The position numbers and the translations under genes were made by a program. Source: Oscillibacter sp. PC13 (lineage in GTDB: Bacteria; Bacillota; Clostridia; Oscillospirales; Oscillospiraceae). From it: DNA of 64,000 bases. Within the stretch, counting starts at the first letter, position 1. Each line of letters opens with the position of its first letter. A model generated the notes under the pieces. The model saw nothing but the letters and a program-made list of their open reading frames with translations. It had not been told where the DNA came from and made no database searches. The DNA lies in the NCBI RefSeq assembly GCF_900115635.1, contig NZ_FOXE01000008.1, positions 62,001 through 126,000 on the forward strand. Reading direction: 5' to 3'. Positions 8,567 through 16,704 of the stretch are shown piece by piece.

Positions 8567-9415
8567 ATGGGAAGATTCAGAGGTGTGCTGCTGGCCAGCG
8601 ATTTTGACAATACGTTAATTTACACGGAGGAAGCCCTGCGCTCCGGCGCGGCCGTGCCGGAACTGCCGCCGGAAAACCGTGCGGCACTGGAGTACTTTAT
8701 GGCAGAGGGCGGCCGGTTCACCGTTGCCACCGGCCGGGCACTGGCGGCCTTCCTCAGGTATGCGGGCAACATCCCCATGAATGTGCCTGCAGTTGTCTGC
8801 AATGGAGCGGCCCTGTATGATTTTGAAAAGCAGGAATACCTGGAGGTTGCCATGCTGGACGAGGCCGCACGACAGCGGGGACAGGCCGTGCTGAACTGTT
8901 TTCCGGCGGTGGCGGTGGAGGCTTATCACATTGACAATGTCATCCACGCAGTACAGCCAAACGAAATTACCCGCCAGCACGAGCACCTGACAAAGGTGTC
9001 CGTGACGGAGGCACCGACGCTGCTGGATGTGCCGCTGCCCCTCGGCAAGCTGCTGTTTGAGGCAGACCATCCCACACTGGAGGCGGTGCGGGACTATTTG
9101 ACAAATCAGGGCTGGAGCGAAGACTATGAGCTGATTTTTTCCGGTCAGACACTGCTGGAGATGACGGCGAAAGGCGCCAACAAGGGCGGCATGATCCGCC
9201 GCTTGGCGGACAGACTTGGCATTTCCATGGAGCATGTGTACTGCGCCGGGGACGAGGCCAATGACATCCCCATGCTGCGCATCGCCGCGGAGGGGTTTGC
9301 CCCGGCCAATTGCGTGCCTGCCGTGCGGGAGAGTGGAGCCACCATCGTCCCCCATGCCCGGGACGGCGCGCTGGCGGCAGTGGTTGTCCATTTGGAGGAG
9401 CGGTACCCCGGCTGA
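8567..9415 (+). CDS. HAD superfamily (Cof-type) phosphatase
   Basis: Cytosolic haloacid-dehalogenase-type hydrolase of 282 residues, probably a sugar-phosphate or related small-molecule phosphatase. Motif I is DFDNTLIY (nucleophile Asp and acid/base Asp); the conserved Lys lies near LGKLLF; motif IV is AGDEANDIPML. The insert between them is the C2B-type cap of Cof proteins. The start is ATG 8567 with AAAGGAGA upstream; the frame is open far further upstream through ricT, but that part is a shadow. The exact substrate is unknown. Confidence 0.88.
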   Translation: MGRFRGVLLASDFDNTLIYTEEALRSGAAVPELPPENRAALEYFMAEGGRFTVATGRALAAFLRYAGNIPMNVPAVVCNGAALYDFEKQEYLEVAMLDEAARQRGQAVLNCFPAVAVEAYHIDNVIHAVQPNEITRQHEHLTKVSVTEAPTLLDVPLPLGKLLFEADHPTLEAVRDYLTNQGWSEDYELIFSGQTLLEMTAKGANKGGMIRRLADRLGISMEHVYCAGDEANDIPMLRIAAEGFAPANCVPAVRESGATIVPHARDGALAAVVVHLEERYPG

Positions 9416-9463
9416 GCACCTTTTGAGACGGCGCAGAGGCCATTTGGCGGCAAAAAGGGGAAG

Positions 9464-9529
9464 CGCAACCTGAAGTTGCGAAAGTTCCGTGCCGGGTTGC
9501 TGGCGCAGGGCGCGTAAGTTTGCTATGCT
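9464..9529 (+). promoter_or_regulatory. Inverted repeat and extended -10 upstream of the XRE regulator
   Basis: CGCAAC-N5-GTTGCG (9464-9480) lies upstream of an extended -10, TGC-TATGCT (9521-9529). The repeat could be an autoregulatory site; no good -35 is seen. Confidence 0.4.
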
Positions 9530-9562
9530 GAGTGCACAAACCGACACAGGAGGAAACCGCTT

Positions 9563-10237
9563 ATGACCTTTGGTGAAAAACTGCAAAAGCTCCGGACCCG
9601 GGAGGGACTTTCTCAGGACGCCTTGGCGGAGCTGCTGGATGTGAGCCGCCAGGCAGTGAGCAAGTGGGAGCGGGACGAGACCATGCCCGAGACGGAGAAA
9701 GTGGTCCGCATCAGCAATTCCTTTCACGTTACCACAGACTACTTATTGAAAGACGAACCGGAGCAGCCGGAGGAGCGCCCGCGGCGGCGGGAGTTCGGCG
9801 AGTGGTTCCGGGAGCGGGGCTGGCTTTTGGGCTGGATTCCCTGCGCCTGGGGAGCGTACTGCATGGCACGGATGTGGCGGCTGCTGGTGTTCCAGGATTC
9901 CTGGTGGTTGCGGGGCTGGATGTTTCTGGTGTATCCTGCCTTCTATGGTAATATTTCTGTGGCGGGACTTGGAACTGTTTTGCTGTGCCGCCGCCGGGCG
10001 GGACAGCTTTGCTGGTACCATGCGGGAATGTTTCCGGTGCTTTGGGGGATCCTGGAATTTCTCCGGGCGGGGCTTTTGCTGCTGATGATGCGGGTGGCGC
10101 CGGAGAATGCGGCCGCTGGCGGCGATGAGCTGTTTTGGTCTCAGTACGGAGGTTTGCTGCTGTTTGCAGCTGTGGTTCTCACAGTGGGTTTGGCCTTGGT
10201 TTTCCTGGGAAAACAGGCGGTCCGGCGAAAAAAGTGA
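9563..10237 (+). CDS. XRE-family regulator with a C-terminal membrane domain
   Basis: The N-terminal helix-turn-helix covers residues 1-65 (LSQDALAELLDVSRQAVSKWERDETMPE), a very common Clostridial XRE type. After a charged linker come about three or four hydrophobic segments (near residues 90-108, 115-145, 155-175 and 190-215), so this is a membrane-tethered DNA-binding protein of 224 residues. A GGAGG site stands in front of ATG 9563. It is a single gene between two terminators. The signal it senses is unknown; similar proteins respond to envelope stress or sit beside transporters. Confidence 0.87.
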   Translation: MTFGEKLQKLRTREGLSQDALAELLDVSRQAVSKWERDETMPETEKVVRISNSFHVTTDYLLKDEPEQPEERPRRREFGEWFRERGWLLGWIPCAWGAYCMARMWRLLVFQDSWWLRGWMFLVYPAFYGNISVAGLGTVLLCRRRAGQLCWYHAGMFPVLWGILEFLRAGLLLLMMRVAPENAAAGGDELFWSQYGGLLLFAAVVLTVGLALVFLGKQAVRRKK

Positions 10238-10249
10238 ATTGGAAACCCC

Positions 10250-10289
10250 TTGCGCCCCAGCGGGTTGCCGCTGGGGCGCAAAATTTTTG
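10250..10289 (+). terminator. Terminator after the XRE regulator
   Basis: Perfect 14-bp stem (10250-10263 with 10268-10281), loop GTTG, followed by AAATTTTTG. Confidence 0.85.
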
Positions 10290-10300
10290 TGAAAAAGAAC

Positions 10301-10328
10301 TTGACAAATGTATGGAATGTGTTATTGT
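10301..10328 (+). promoter_or_regulatory. Promoter of the GntR-ABC operon
   Basis: Consensus -35 TTGACA (10301-10306) with a TATTGT -10 (10323-10328) 16 bp downstream. Confidence 0.7.
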
Positions 10329-10340
10329 ATTAATTGCTTA

Positions 10341-10352
10341 GTACAAAAGTAC
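10341..10352 (+). promoter_or_regulatory. Probable GntR operator
   Basis: Perfect inverted repeat GTAC-AAAA-GTAC just downstream of the -10 and before the ribosome site, where a YtrA-type repressor would block transcription. Confidence 0.5.
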
Positions 10353-10372
10353 AGAACACGGGAGGTGTTTAC

Positions 10373-10777
10373 GTGAAATGGGAGTTTTCCAGCGACGCTC
10401 CGATTTATGCCCAGCTGATTCTGCAAATTAAAGTGGGGATTGTATCCGGCATGTTCCCACCGGGGGAACGGCTTCCGTCGGTGCGTGACCTGGCTACAGA
10501 GGCAGGCGTGAATCCCAACACCATGCAGCGGGCGCTGACGGAACTGGAGCGGGACGGCCTGGTATACAGCCAGCGGACGGCGGGCAGATTTGTGACGGAG
10601 GACAAAGCGATGATTGATTCGGCCAAACGAGGCTTGGCAGAGGGACACATCAAGGCGTTCCTGGCGGCCATGACCCATCTGGGGTATCAGAGAGAGGAAA
10701 TTGTGAGTCTGCTGGAGCAGGAACCTGCAGCAGAAGTAAATGAGGAGGAATTGATTGATGTCGGTTCTGGAATGTAA
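10373..10777 (+). CDS. GntR-family regulator, YtrA type
   Basis: Short one-domain GntR regulator of 134 residues with an N-terminal winged helix (PIYAQLILQIKVGIVSGMFP, then GERLPSVRDLATEAGVNPNT) and a brief helical C-terminal part, the pattern of the YtrA subfamily that controls adjacent ABC transporters. GTG 10373 is chosen because GGGAGGTG sits 6 bases upstream; a TTG at 10334 is in frame but falls before the operator. The end overlaps the ATPase gene by 20 bases, so the two are translationally coupled. It probably represses its own operon until a cell-envelope signal arrives. Confidence 0.9.
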   Translation: MKWEFSSDAPIYAQLILQIKVGIVSGMFPPGERLPSVRDLATEAGVNPNTMQRALTELERDGLVYSQRTAGRFVTEDKAMIDSAKRGLAEGHIKAFLAAMTHLGYQREEIVSLLEQEPAAEVNEEELIDVGSGM

Positions 10778-11453
10778 TAATCTGACCAAGCACTACGGCA
10801 GCGCGCCGGCACTGAACCATGTGAGTTTTACGGTGGAGCCCGGTCGTATCGTGGGGCTGCTTGGCCCCAACGGCAGCGGAAAAACAACACTGCTGAAGCT
10901 GGCAAACGGCCTGCTGACTCCCAGCGAGGGAGAGATTGTGGTATGCGGCGCGGCACCTGGGAGGGAAAGTCATGCTCAGGTCAGTTATCTGCCGGAACGC
11001 ACCGCCATTCCCACCTGGATGTCCACCCGGCAGCTGCTGGATTTTTACGGGGACTTCTATGCGGATTTTCGCCGGGAGGCGGCGGAGGAGATGCTTCGGC
11101 ATCTGAACATTCAGCCCAAGCAGCGCATCAAGCAGATGAGCAAGGGTACCCGGGAGAAGGTGCAGTTGATTATGGTGATGAGCCGTGCTGCCAAGCTGTA
11201 TCTGCTGGATGAGCCCATCGGTGGTGTAGACCCGGCCACGCGGGATTACATTCTTTCCACGATTATTGGAAACTATAATCCGGAGGCATCCGTCATGATT
11301 TCCACCCACTTGATTGCCGACGTGGAAAAGGTACTGGACGATGTGATTTTCATCAATCAGGGCCAGCTGGTGCTTCAATCCTCGGTGGATGAAATCCGGG
11401 AGGAGAAGGGCATGAGCGTGGACGCGCTCTTCCGGGAGGTGTTCAAATGCTGA
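10758..11453 (+). CDS. ABC transporter ATP-binding protein
   Basis: ATPase subunit of 231 residues. Walker A is GPNGSGKTT, Walker B with the D-loop is LYLLDEPIGGVDPATRD, and the H-loop is ISTHL. The signature loop reads MSKGTREKV instead of LSGGQ, as is usual for ATPases of GntR-linked export systems. ATG 10758 follows GAGGAGG. It starts inside the GntR gene and overlaps the permease gene by 7 bases, so the three genes form one tight operon. Confidence 0.94.
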   Translation: MSVLECNNLTKHYGSAPALNHVSFTVEPGRIVGLLGPNGSGKTTLLKLANGLLTPSEGEIVVCGAAPGRESHAQVSYLPERTAIPTWMSTRQLLDFYGDFYADFRREAAEEMLRHLNIQPKQRIKQMSKGTREKVQLIMVMSRAAKLYLLDEPIGGVDPATRDYILSTIIGNYNPEASVMISTHLIADVEKVLDDVIFINQGQLVLQSSVDEIREEKGMSVDALFREVFKC

Positions 11454-12262
11454 TCAAACTGATGAAGCACGAATTCCGTGCAACCGGCCGGGTGATGGGG
11501 CCGCTGTATCTGGTGCTGCTGGTAACCGCTATTGGCGCAAATCTTTCTACCCGGGGCCTGCTGGAGACAAACAGCAGCTTTCTGAATATGCTGGGCGGTT
11601 TGCTGGTGGTAGCATTTGTGTTTGCCATCATGGGCGTGTGTCTGATGAGTCTGGTGCTGATGGTTCAGCGGTTTTATAAAAACCTGTTGGGAGACGAGGG
11701 GTATGTGATGTTCACGCTGCCTGCCTCTGTTCACCAGCAGGTGTGGAGCAAGCTGATTGTCTCCGCCGTGTGGTTTGCGGCGACGCTTCTGGCGGTATGT
11801 GCGGCAGGGACCATCATGGTCTATGAGGTCGGCTTTATGAAGGCGTTCTTTCACGGACTGGGAGAGGTATTCCGGCAACTGACCGCCTACTATGCCCTCA
11901 ACGGCACGGCGCTTGTGCTGGAATTCCTGCTGCTGTGTTTTGTGACGTGCTGCGCCATGTGTCTGCAGTTCTACGCCGCCATGGCGGTGGGGCACAGCTT
12001 CCCCAATCACAAGGGGCTTATGAGTGTGGTGTTTTTCTTTGTATTTCAATTCGCCGTCCAGCTGATGGGCTCCCTTCTGATTGTCTTTCTGGATGAAAGC
12101 CCCTTCCATCGCTGGCTGCTGCAGCTCACGGACTGGCAGCTCAGCGGTATGGCGGCTACACACCTGCTGATGATTGTCTTGATTTTCGGCGTTGTGCTCT
12201 ATGGCGCGATTTTCTATGTTGTGACAACGTTCTTCTTGAAGAGACACCTGAACCTGGAGTAA
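11447..12262 (+). CDS. ABC transporter membrane subunit
   Basis: Integral membrane partner of the preceding ATPase, 271 residues, with about six hydrophobic segments (near residues 17-35, 45-72, 100-125, 150-175, 185-210 and 235-260). Overlap with the ATPase gene and the GntR gene ahead indicate a small exporter or bacitracin/lantibiotic-type resistance or signalling transporter. The sequence does not show a named substrate. Confidence 0.85.
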   Translation: MLIKLMKHEFRATGRVMGPLYLVLLVTAIGANLSTRGLLETNSSFLNMLGGLLVVAFVFAIMGVCLMSLVLMVQRFYKNLLGDEGYVMFTLPASVHQQVWSKLIVSAVWFAATLLAVCAAGTIMVYEVGFMKAFFHGLGEVFRQLTAYYALNGTALVLEFLLLCFVTCCAMCLQFYAAMAVGHSFPNHKGLMSVVFFFVFQFAVQLMGSLLIVFLDESPFHRWLLQLTDWQLSGMAATHLLMIVLIFGVVLYGAIFYVVTTFFLKRHLNLE

Positions 12263-12282
12263 ACTGGACATATAAACTTCAC

Positions 12283-12311
12283 GCGGAACGGGGGCTTTGC
12301 CCCCGCTCCGC
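12283..12311 (+). terminator. Hairpin after the GntR-ABC operon
   Basis: 13-bp stem with one mismatch (12283-12295 with 12299-12311) and a TTT loop. There is no T-run behind it, so termination may be incomplete and the next gene partly co-transcribed. Confidence 0.5.
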
Positions 12312-12335
12312 AAACCTGTTTTCCGGAGGAAGTCC

Positions 12336-12806
12336 ATGGGTATTTCTGGAACCATATTTGAGAAACTTCTGATGACCTTCGGCGTGGCCATGGTGCCGGT
12401 GCTGGAGCTGCGGGGGGCGATCCCTCTGGGCGTGGCTGCCGGCTTGCCTCCGGCGGTGGCCTGCGGCGTAGCTATCCTGGGGAATTTGCTGCCGGTTCCG
12501 CTGATTATGCTGCTGATTCGTCGGCTATTTGATTGGCTGCGGGGCACGTCCTTCTTTGGTCCCAAAATCGAATGGCTGGAGCGCCGGGCGCATTTGAAGG
12601 GGCGTTTGGTACGCAAGTACCGCTTGGCGGGATTGGTCATTCTGGTAGGGATTCCCCTGCCGGGCACCGGTGCCTGGACCGGCGCATTGGTTGCCGCCCT
12701 GCTGGATATCCGGATGCGCCACGCGATCCCGGCCATTTTGCTGGGATTGATCATTGCAGGGGCCATTACGACGGTTGTGACCATGGGGTTGGTGCAGCTG
12801 TTCTGA
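12336..12806 (+). CDS. Small multidrug-export family membrane protein (COG2426 type)
   Basis: 156-residue membrane protein of the Sm_multidrug_ex family. Visible marks are the N-terminal ELRGAIPLGVA motif, the helix GVAILGNLLPVPLIMLLI and the GIPLPGTGAWTGALVAALL loop, which resembles re-entrant loops of the DedA/VTT group. The family's transport role is weakly established. CGGAGGA precedes ATG 12336 by 5 bases. Confidence 0.8.
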   Translation: MGISGTIFEKLLMTFGVAMVPVLELRGAIPLGVAAGLPPAVACGVAILGNLLPVPLIMLLIRRLFDWLRGTSFFGPKIEWLERRAHLKGRLVRKYRLAGLVILVGIPLPGTGAWTGALVAALLDIRMRHAIPAILLGLIIAGAITTVVTMGLVQLF

Positions 12807-12885
12807 AAAAACCATGGAGGCCCGTTTGATTCTATCCGCAGAACATGGGATGGAATTCGAAAGGACACATCCGGAAAACGTGAAA

Positions 12886-12934
12886 GAAAAAGGGCTGTCT
12901 CAAAACAAATCTGTTGAGAGACGGCCCTTTTTAT
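12886..12934. terminator. Bidirectional terminator between the export protein and the LysR gene
   Basis: AAAAAGGGC-TGTCTC pairs with GAGAC-GGCCCTTTTT across an 18-base loop. A and T tracts on the two sides let it serve both converging genes. Confidence 0.75.
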
Positions 12935-13021
12935 AAATTTTTGATGAAAGAGGGTACGGCAAACTGTCGTACCTTTTTTGCTGCAAAGCTGATGAACAGC
13001 TCCGGGAGGAAAGGGGGGCCT

Positions 13022-13915
13022 CTATGTGTGGAGAAGGGAAATCAGAACCTCGGCGTCACGGGAGAGATAGCGGTCCTTTCGGTAAATGGCAGCAATGGGC
13101 TGTGCGGCGGAAAAATTCGAAAGTGCGTAATACCGCACATGAAAGTCATCGCGAAACTGCCGGACAAAGGGTTTTGACACCAATCCAACGCCCACGCCGG
13201 CAGCCACCATATTGTGCAGGTTGTGCAGGAGCCGGCACTCCAGGCGGATGTTCGGGACAAACCCGCAGGTATCACAGTATTGCAGCAGAGCCCGGCCAAG
13301 GGATTGCTCCGATCCAAGTGCGATAAAGTGCGCGTCCTTAAACCTGCGAAGATCAATTTTGGGAAATGGATCTGCGCTGGGCGGAATGTTTAAAGGATGA
13401 TCCGCTGGAACGGCCAGCAGGGTCTGCTCTTCACCGATAGGGTGGCTGGTATAACGGATTGTATCTGCCTCCGGCCGGCCCAGAATCACGTCCACAGCTT
13501 CTTTTTCCAGCAGACCGATCAGTTGTGCGCTGGGGACGTCCCATATTTTCAGCATGCAGTTGGGACGGAGTTCGTAAAACCGCTTCATGACGGGAGGAAG
13601 CAGGTATCGGACACGCTCAGCCGATGCGCCGATGGAGAGAAATGTACGGGTTCCGCCCACCATATCAGAGATTTGCCGTTCTATCTGATGCTGTGTGCGG
13701 ACCACCTGCTTGGCCCACTTCAAATAGAGTTCCCCGGCGGAAGTGAGTGCCACAGGGGATGCTTTTCGATCAAACAGCTCAGTGCCAAGCTGTTTTTCCA
13801 GCGTATGGATACTCTGACTCAAAGAGGGCTGGGAAACATAAAGCCGCTTTGCGGCAGCAGTAAAGTTCTGCTCTTCTGCTACGGCGATGACGTATCGGAG
13901 CACATTCAGGTTCAT
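13022..13915 (-). CDS. LysR-family transcriptional regulator
   Basis: 297-residue LysR regulator: N-terminal winged helix over residues 1-60 (FTAAAKRLYVSQPSLSQSIH, then LEKQLGTELFDR) and a two-lobed effector-binding domain from about residue 90. It is divergent from the SLC13 permease gene with 400 bases between them, the classic arrangement of a LysR activator and its target. It therefore probably controls the catabolic cluster from 14.3 kb on, in response to the imported carboxylate or its CoA derivative. The ligand is unknown. Confidence 0.93.
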   Translation of the reverse strand: MNLNVLRYVIAVAEEQNFTAAAKRLYVSQPSLSQSIHTLEKQLGTELFDRKASPVALTSAGELYLKWAKQVVRTQHQIERQISDMVGGTRTFLSIGASAERVRYLLPPVMKRFYELRPNCMLKIWDVPSAQLIGLLEKEAVDVILGRPEADTIRYTSHPIGEEQTLLAVPADHPLNIPPSADPFPKIDLRRFKDAHFIALGSEQSLGRALLQYCDTCGFVPNIRLECRLLHNLHNMVAAGVGVGLVSKPFVRQFRDDFHVRYYALSNFSAAQPIAAIYRKDRYLSRDAEVLISLLHT

Positions 13916-14315
13916 AAGACTTCCCCCATATCATAATTGTCGCAAACAGGAAAAATGGAAACAGGAAACCGCGTGCTGGAATGGACCATATGCAGTCAGG
14001 AACAACTGCATTATATACAAATTAAATAAAAAATCAAATATGCGATAGGGAAAACCTATTACTAGGGTCATAATACATATATTGGACGTTTTTGAACATT
14101 GGAATTATATTAAAAATACACAAGAGGGGGGAAGGGGAAAAAGAAAGGGAAATGCCAAAGCCTAATGAACCCGCACTCCTCAAAACCCAAAATACATCAA
14201 AAAGCGGAGGTTCGGCCGCTTTGAATAAAAGGGGGGAAGTTTATTCGCTGAGAAAAAAGCGGGAGCCTTTTTAAGAAAATATAGAGAGACAAAAACAAAT
14301 AGGAGGGACTATACA
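13916..14315. other. Divergent control region between the LysR gene and the SLC13 cluster
   Basis: No credible gene. The AT-rich part holds the inverted repeats at 14045-14066 and TATA-like boxes near 14070-14085. A GGAGGG site lies just before the permease start at 14316. The roughly 200-base leader of the permease contains purine-rich runs but no obvious known riboswitch. Confidence 0.6.
14045..14066 (+). promoter_or_regulatory. Probable LysR binding site (nested inverted repeats)
   Basis: ATAGG-GAAAA-CCTAT is a perfect inverted repeat fitting T-N11-A (T14046, A14058). Its right half also pairs with a following TAGG (CCTA-TTAC-TAGG). Confidence 0.55.
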
Positions 14316-15773
14316 ATGGCGAAATCTGAGACATCCAAGCGATATCTGCACATTGCGATTGCACTCATCATTTTCATTGTGGTGAACCTACTCCTCCATC
14401 CGGGCAACGGACTGACTGACAAGGGTGTCATTACAGTTGCGTTGTTTGCAGGCACCATTTGGCTTTGGATTTTTGTGGGGGTGGATTGGCCCTCGCTGCT
14501 GGTACCCGGTGCGCTGATTGCCTTCGGCGTTATGAGCCAAACACAGATGCTGGCGGTGTCGTTCGGCAATATGTGTTTTGCATATGTCCTTACCACCATG
14601 CTGGTCAACGTGGCGCTGGAGGACACCGGTGTGATTGAAAAAGTTGCCACTTGGTTTATTTCCCGTAAGATGTGTAAGGGCCGCCCCTGGGTTTTCCTGG
14701 GCATGTTCCTGTTCTCCTGCGTATTTTTGGAATTCTTTTTGGACTGCGTGCCCGTGACGCTGATCTACCTGGTTATGGCCGACCGCATTTGCCAAATGCT
14801 GGGCTATGAAAAGGGCTCCAGATTTGGTCAGGCCTTGGTTTACTCCATTCTGGTTCTGGTCATTATTCCCTACGGTGCGACTCCCATTTCCCATCCCGGT
14901 GCAGTTTTGATGATGGGCTTCCTGGAGCAGGTCGGGCTTCCGATCACCGCAGGTCAGTATATGGCGGTTGGCGTACCCTTCTCCCTGCTGGCGCTGGTCA
15001 TCGTCATGCTGATTCTGAAGTTTATGGTTCGCCCTGATTTTACCAAGTTCGATGCCTATGATCCCGACGAGATGAGAAAAAGCCTTAAGCCCCTGGATGC
15101 CAAGGGAAAGGTTGCGGTTGTGATTTTTATTGCAATCGTTTTCTGCTGGCTGGCCCCCGATATCTTCAAGGCGTTTGCGCCTGAATTTGCCGGCATTTTC
15201 TCCCAGATGGGCTTTGTCGCCCCCCCGACCCTGGGCGTTGCGCTTCTGGCTGTCATTCACATTGATGACAAGCCTATCCTCAATGTAAAGAAGGATCTTT
15301 TCCGGATCCCTCTGCCGACCCTGATTTTCATCGTCGGTATCCAGGCGTTTGCCAACACACTGACCAACGAGGCCACCGGCGTCAGCACCTGGCTGGGCAA
15401 TATTTTTGCTCCCTTTGCGGAGAGCATTCCCGGCGGCGCCGTTGTTTGGATTACGCTGCTGCTGACAATCGTGATGACGCAGTTCCTGTCCAACATCGTT
15501 GTGCTGAACCTGATTTGGGCTGCATTTATGCCGGTTCTGATGGCGCTGAATGCCAGCGGCGGCAGCTTCAATATTGCTGCCTGGGGCGTGGTCATGGTTT
15601 TGGTTGCCAATGTTGCATTTATGTTCCCCTCTGCGTCCGTTTGCTCCCCCATGTGCTTTACCTCCGGCTATCTGGAAGTAAAACACGGGATTTCCTATGG
15701 CCTGCCGGCAGTGGTGGTTCTGTATGTGATCGCATGCGTGCTCTGCTATCCGCTGGCCTGCGTCCTGATGTAA
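14316..15773 (+). CDS. SLC13/DASS-type anion:sodium symporter
   Basis: 485-residue permease with about 11-12 membrane segments, of the divalent anion:Na+ symporter / ArsB-NhaD superfamily that imports di- and tricarboxylates or sulfate. Visible elements include an N-terminal helix followed by TDKGVITVALFAGTIWLW and a C-terminal half with TQFLSNIVVLNLIWAAFMP, matching the SNT-like signature loop. It is the first gene of the plus-strand cluster and divergent from the LysR gene, so it probably imports the substrate of the downstream CoA pathway. Confidence 0.87.
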   Translation: MAKSETSKRYLHIAIALIIFIVVNLLLHPGNGLTDKGVITVALFAGTIWLWIFVGVDWPSLLVPGALIAFGVMSQTQMLAVSFGNMCFAYVLTTMLVNVALEDTGVIEKVATWFISRKMCKGRPWVFLGMFLFSCVFLEFFLDCVPVTLIYLVMADRICQMLGYEKGSRFGQALVYSILVLVIIPYGATPISHPGAVLMMGFLEQVGLPITAGQYMAVGVPFSLLALVIVMLILKFMVRPDFTKFDAYDPDEMRKSLKPLDAKGKVAVVIFIAIVFCWLAPDIFKAFAPEFAGIFSQMGFVAPPTLGVALLAVIHIDDKPILNVKKDLFRIPLPTLIFIVGIQAFANTLTNEATGVSTWLGNIFAPFAESIPGGAVVWITLLLTIVMTQFLSNIVVLNLIWAAFMPVLMALNASGGSFNIAAWGVVMVLVANVAFMFPSASVCSPMCFTSGYLEVKHGISYGLPAVVVLYVIACVLCYPLACVLM

Positions 15774-15802
15774 TGATACATATGTAAACGTATGTGCCGA
15801 TT

Positions 15803-15843
15803 GGAGGGCTCCTGTAGAAACGACGGAATCTTGGGAGCCCTCC
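15803..15843 (+). terminator. Hairpin between the permease and metallo-hydrolase genes
   Basis: GGAGGGCTCC (15803-15812) pairs with GGAGCCCTCC (15834-15843) around a roughly 20-base loop. The T-run is poor, so it may only dampen read-through or protect the permease mRNA. Confidence 0.5.
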
Positions 15844-15885
15844 GGGGCATTTTACGGAAATTGCTTGATATGGGAGGATTTATTG

Positions 15886-16680
15886 ATGAGCACAAATATG
15901 ACAGGCGCAACGTACTCCATTGTTCCGCTGTATTATGGACGCTTCCCTTCCTATGAAAAATCCGTTTTGCAGATGATGACGGACTATGGGAAAAAGGTAG
16001 ACAGCCCTGCGATGGGCTATCTCATTCAGGGAAATGGAAAAAACATCCTGGTGGATACCGGCCCGGGAGAACAGGAAGCCCTTGCAAAACTGCATCCGGG
16101 GCTTGAAATCGATTTTCCGATAGAGGCAAATGTGATCAACGCGCTGGCGGAAAAGGGCGTGAAGCCGGAGGACATTGACGCGGTCATCTGGACCCATCTT
16201 CACTGGGACCACTGCTATAACGGTGAAAAATTTCCGGCGACGACGCCCTTTTATGTGCAGGAGGCGGAACTCAACTATGCGATAAATCCGCTGGATATGC
16301 ACATCAACGTGTATGAATCGCCCAAGGGCGGGATGATGCCCGGATGGATGCCGGTCATCAAGCAGCTCCGGCTGGTAAAGGGCGACATGAAACTGGCCGA
16401 CGGCATTGACCTGCTGTTTACGCCGGGCCACACACCCGGCGGACAGAGTGTGCTGGTCAATACGGTGGATGGTCCCTATCTGGTGGCGGGCGATACCGTC
16501 ATGCAGTATGAAAACTGGGAGGGGAAGGGCGCCCTGCGGCACCTATATTCCACGGCCCATGTGAATTTGCTGGACTTTGAGGCGTCCTTGAAGCGTCTGG
16601 ATGAGCTGAATGCGTTTATTCTGCCGGGCCATGATTACAAGGTGTTTGAGCACAAGACTTACCCGGCTTGTGCAGAGTGA
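15886..16680 (+). CDS. Metallo-beta-lactamase-fold hydrolase (lactonase-like)
   Basis: 264-residue dinuclear-zinc hydrolase. The HxHxDH motif appears as THLHWDH, followed by TPGHTPGGQ, the bridging Asp in VAGDTV and the last His in LPGHD. This overall layout resembles N-acyl-homoserine lactonases (AttM/AiiA group), so the natural reaction may be lactone or thioester hydrolysis inside the pathway. ATG 15886 has GGGAGGA 7 bases upstream; an in-frame TTG at 15865 is less likely. It leads the CoA-transferase gene by 24 bases. Confidence 0.88.
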   Translation: MSTNMTGATYSIVPLYYGRFPSYEKSVLQMMTDYGKKVDSPAMGYLIQGNGKNILVDTGPGEQEALAKLHPGLEIDFPIEANVINALAEKGVKPEDIDAVIWTHLHWDHCYNGEKFPATTPFYVQEAELNYAINPLDMHINVYESPKGGMMPGWMPVIKQLRLVKGDMKLADGIDLLFTPGHTPGGQSVLVNTVDGPYLVAGDTVMQYENWEGKGALRHLYSTAHVNLLDFEASLKRLDELNAFILPGHDYKVFEHKTYPACAE

Positions 16681-16704
16681 TTTTACCAAAAGGAGTGAGT
16701 GACG

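Noticed and set aside
12886-12934. Possible insertion-sequence end
   Set aside because: AAAGGGCTGTCTC-type ends occur in some elements, but here the repeat forms a local hairpin between convergent genes and no transposase is present, so a terminator explains it.
14092-14274. A 60-codon frame in the LysR/SLC13 gap
   Set aside because: TTG start, Lys/Glu/Arg-rich low-complexity content, no terminator or conserved feature; it more likely belongs to the leader of the permease mRNA.
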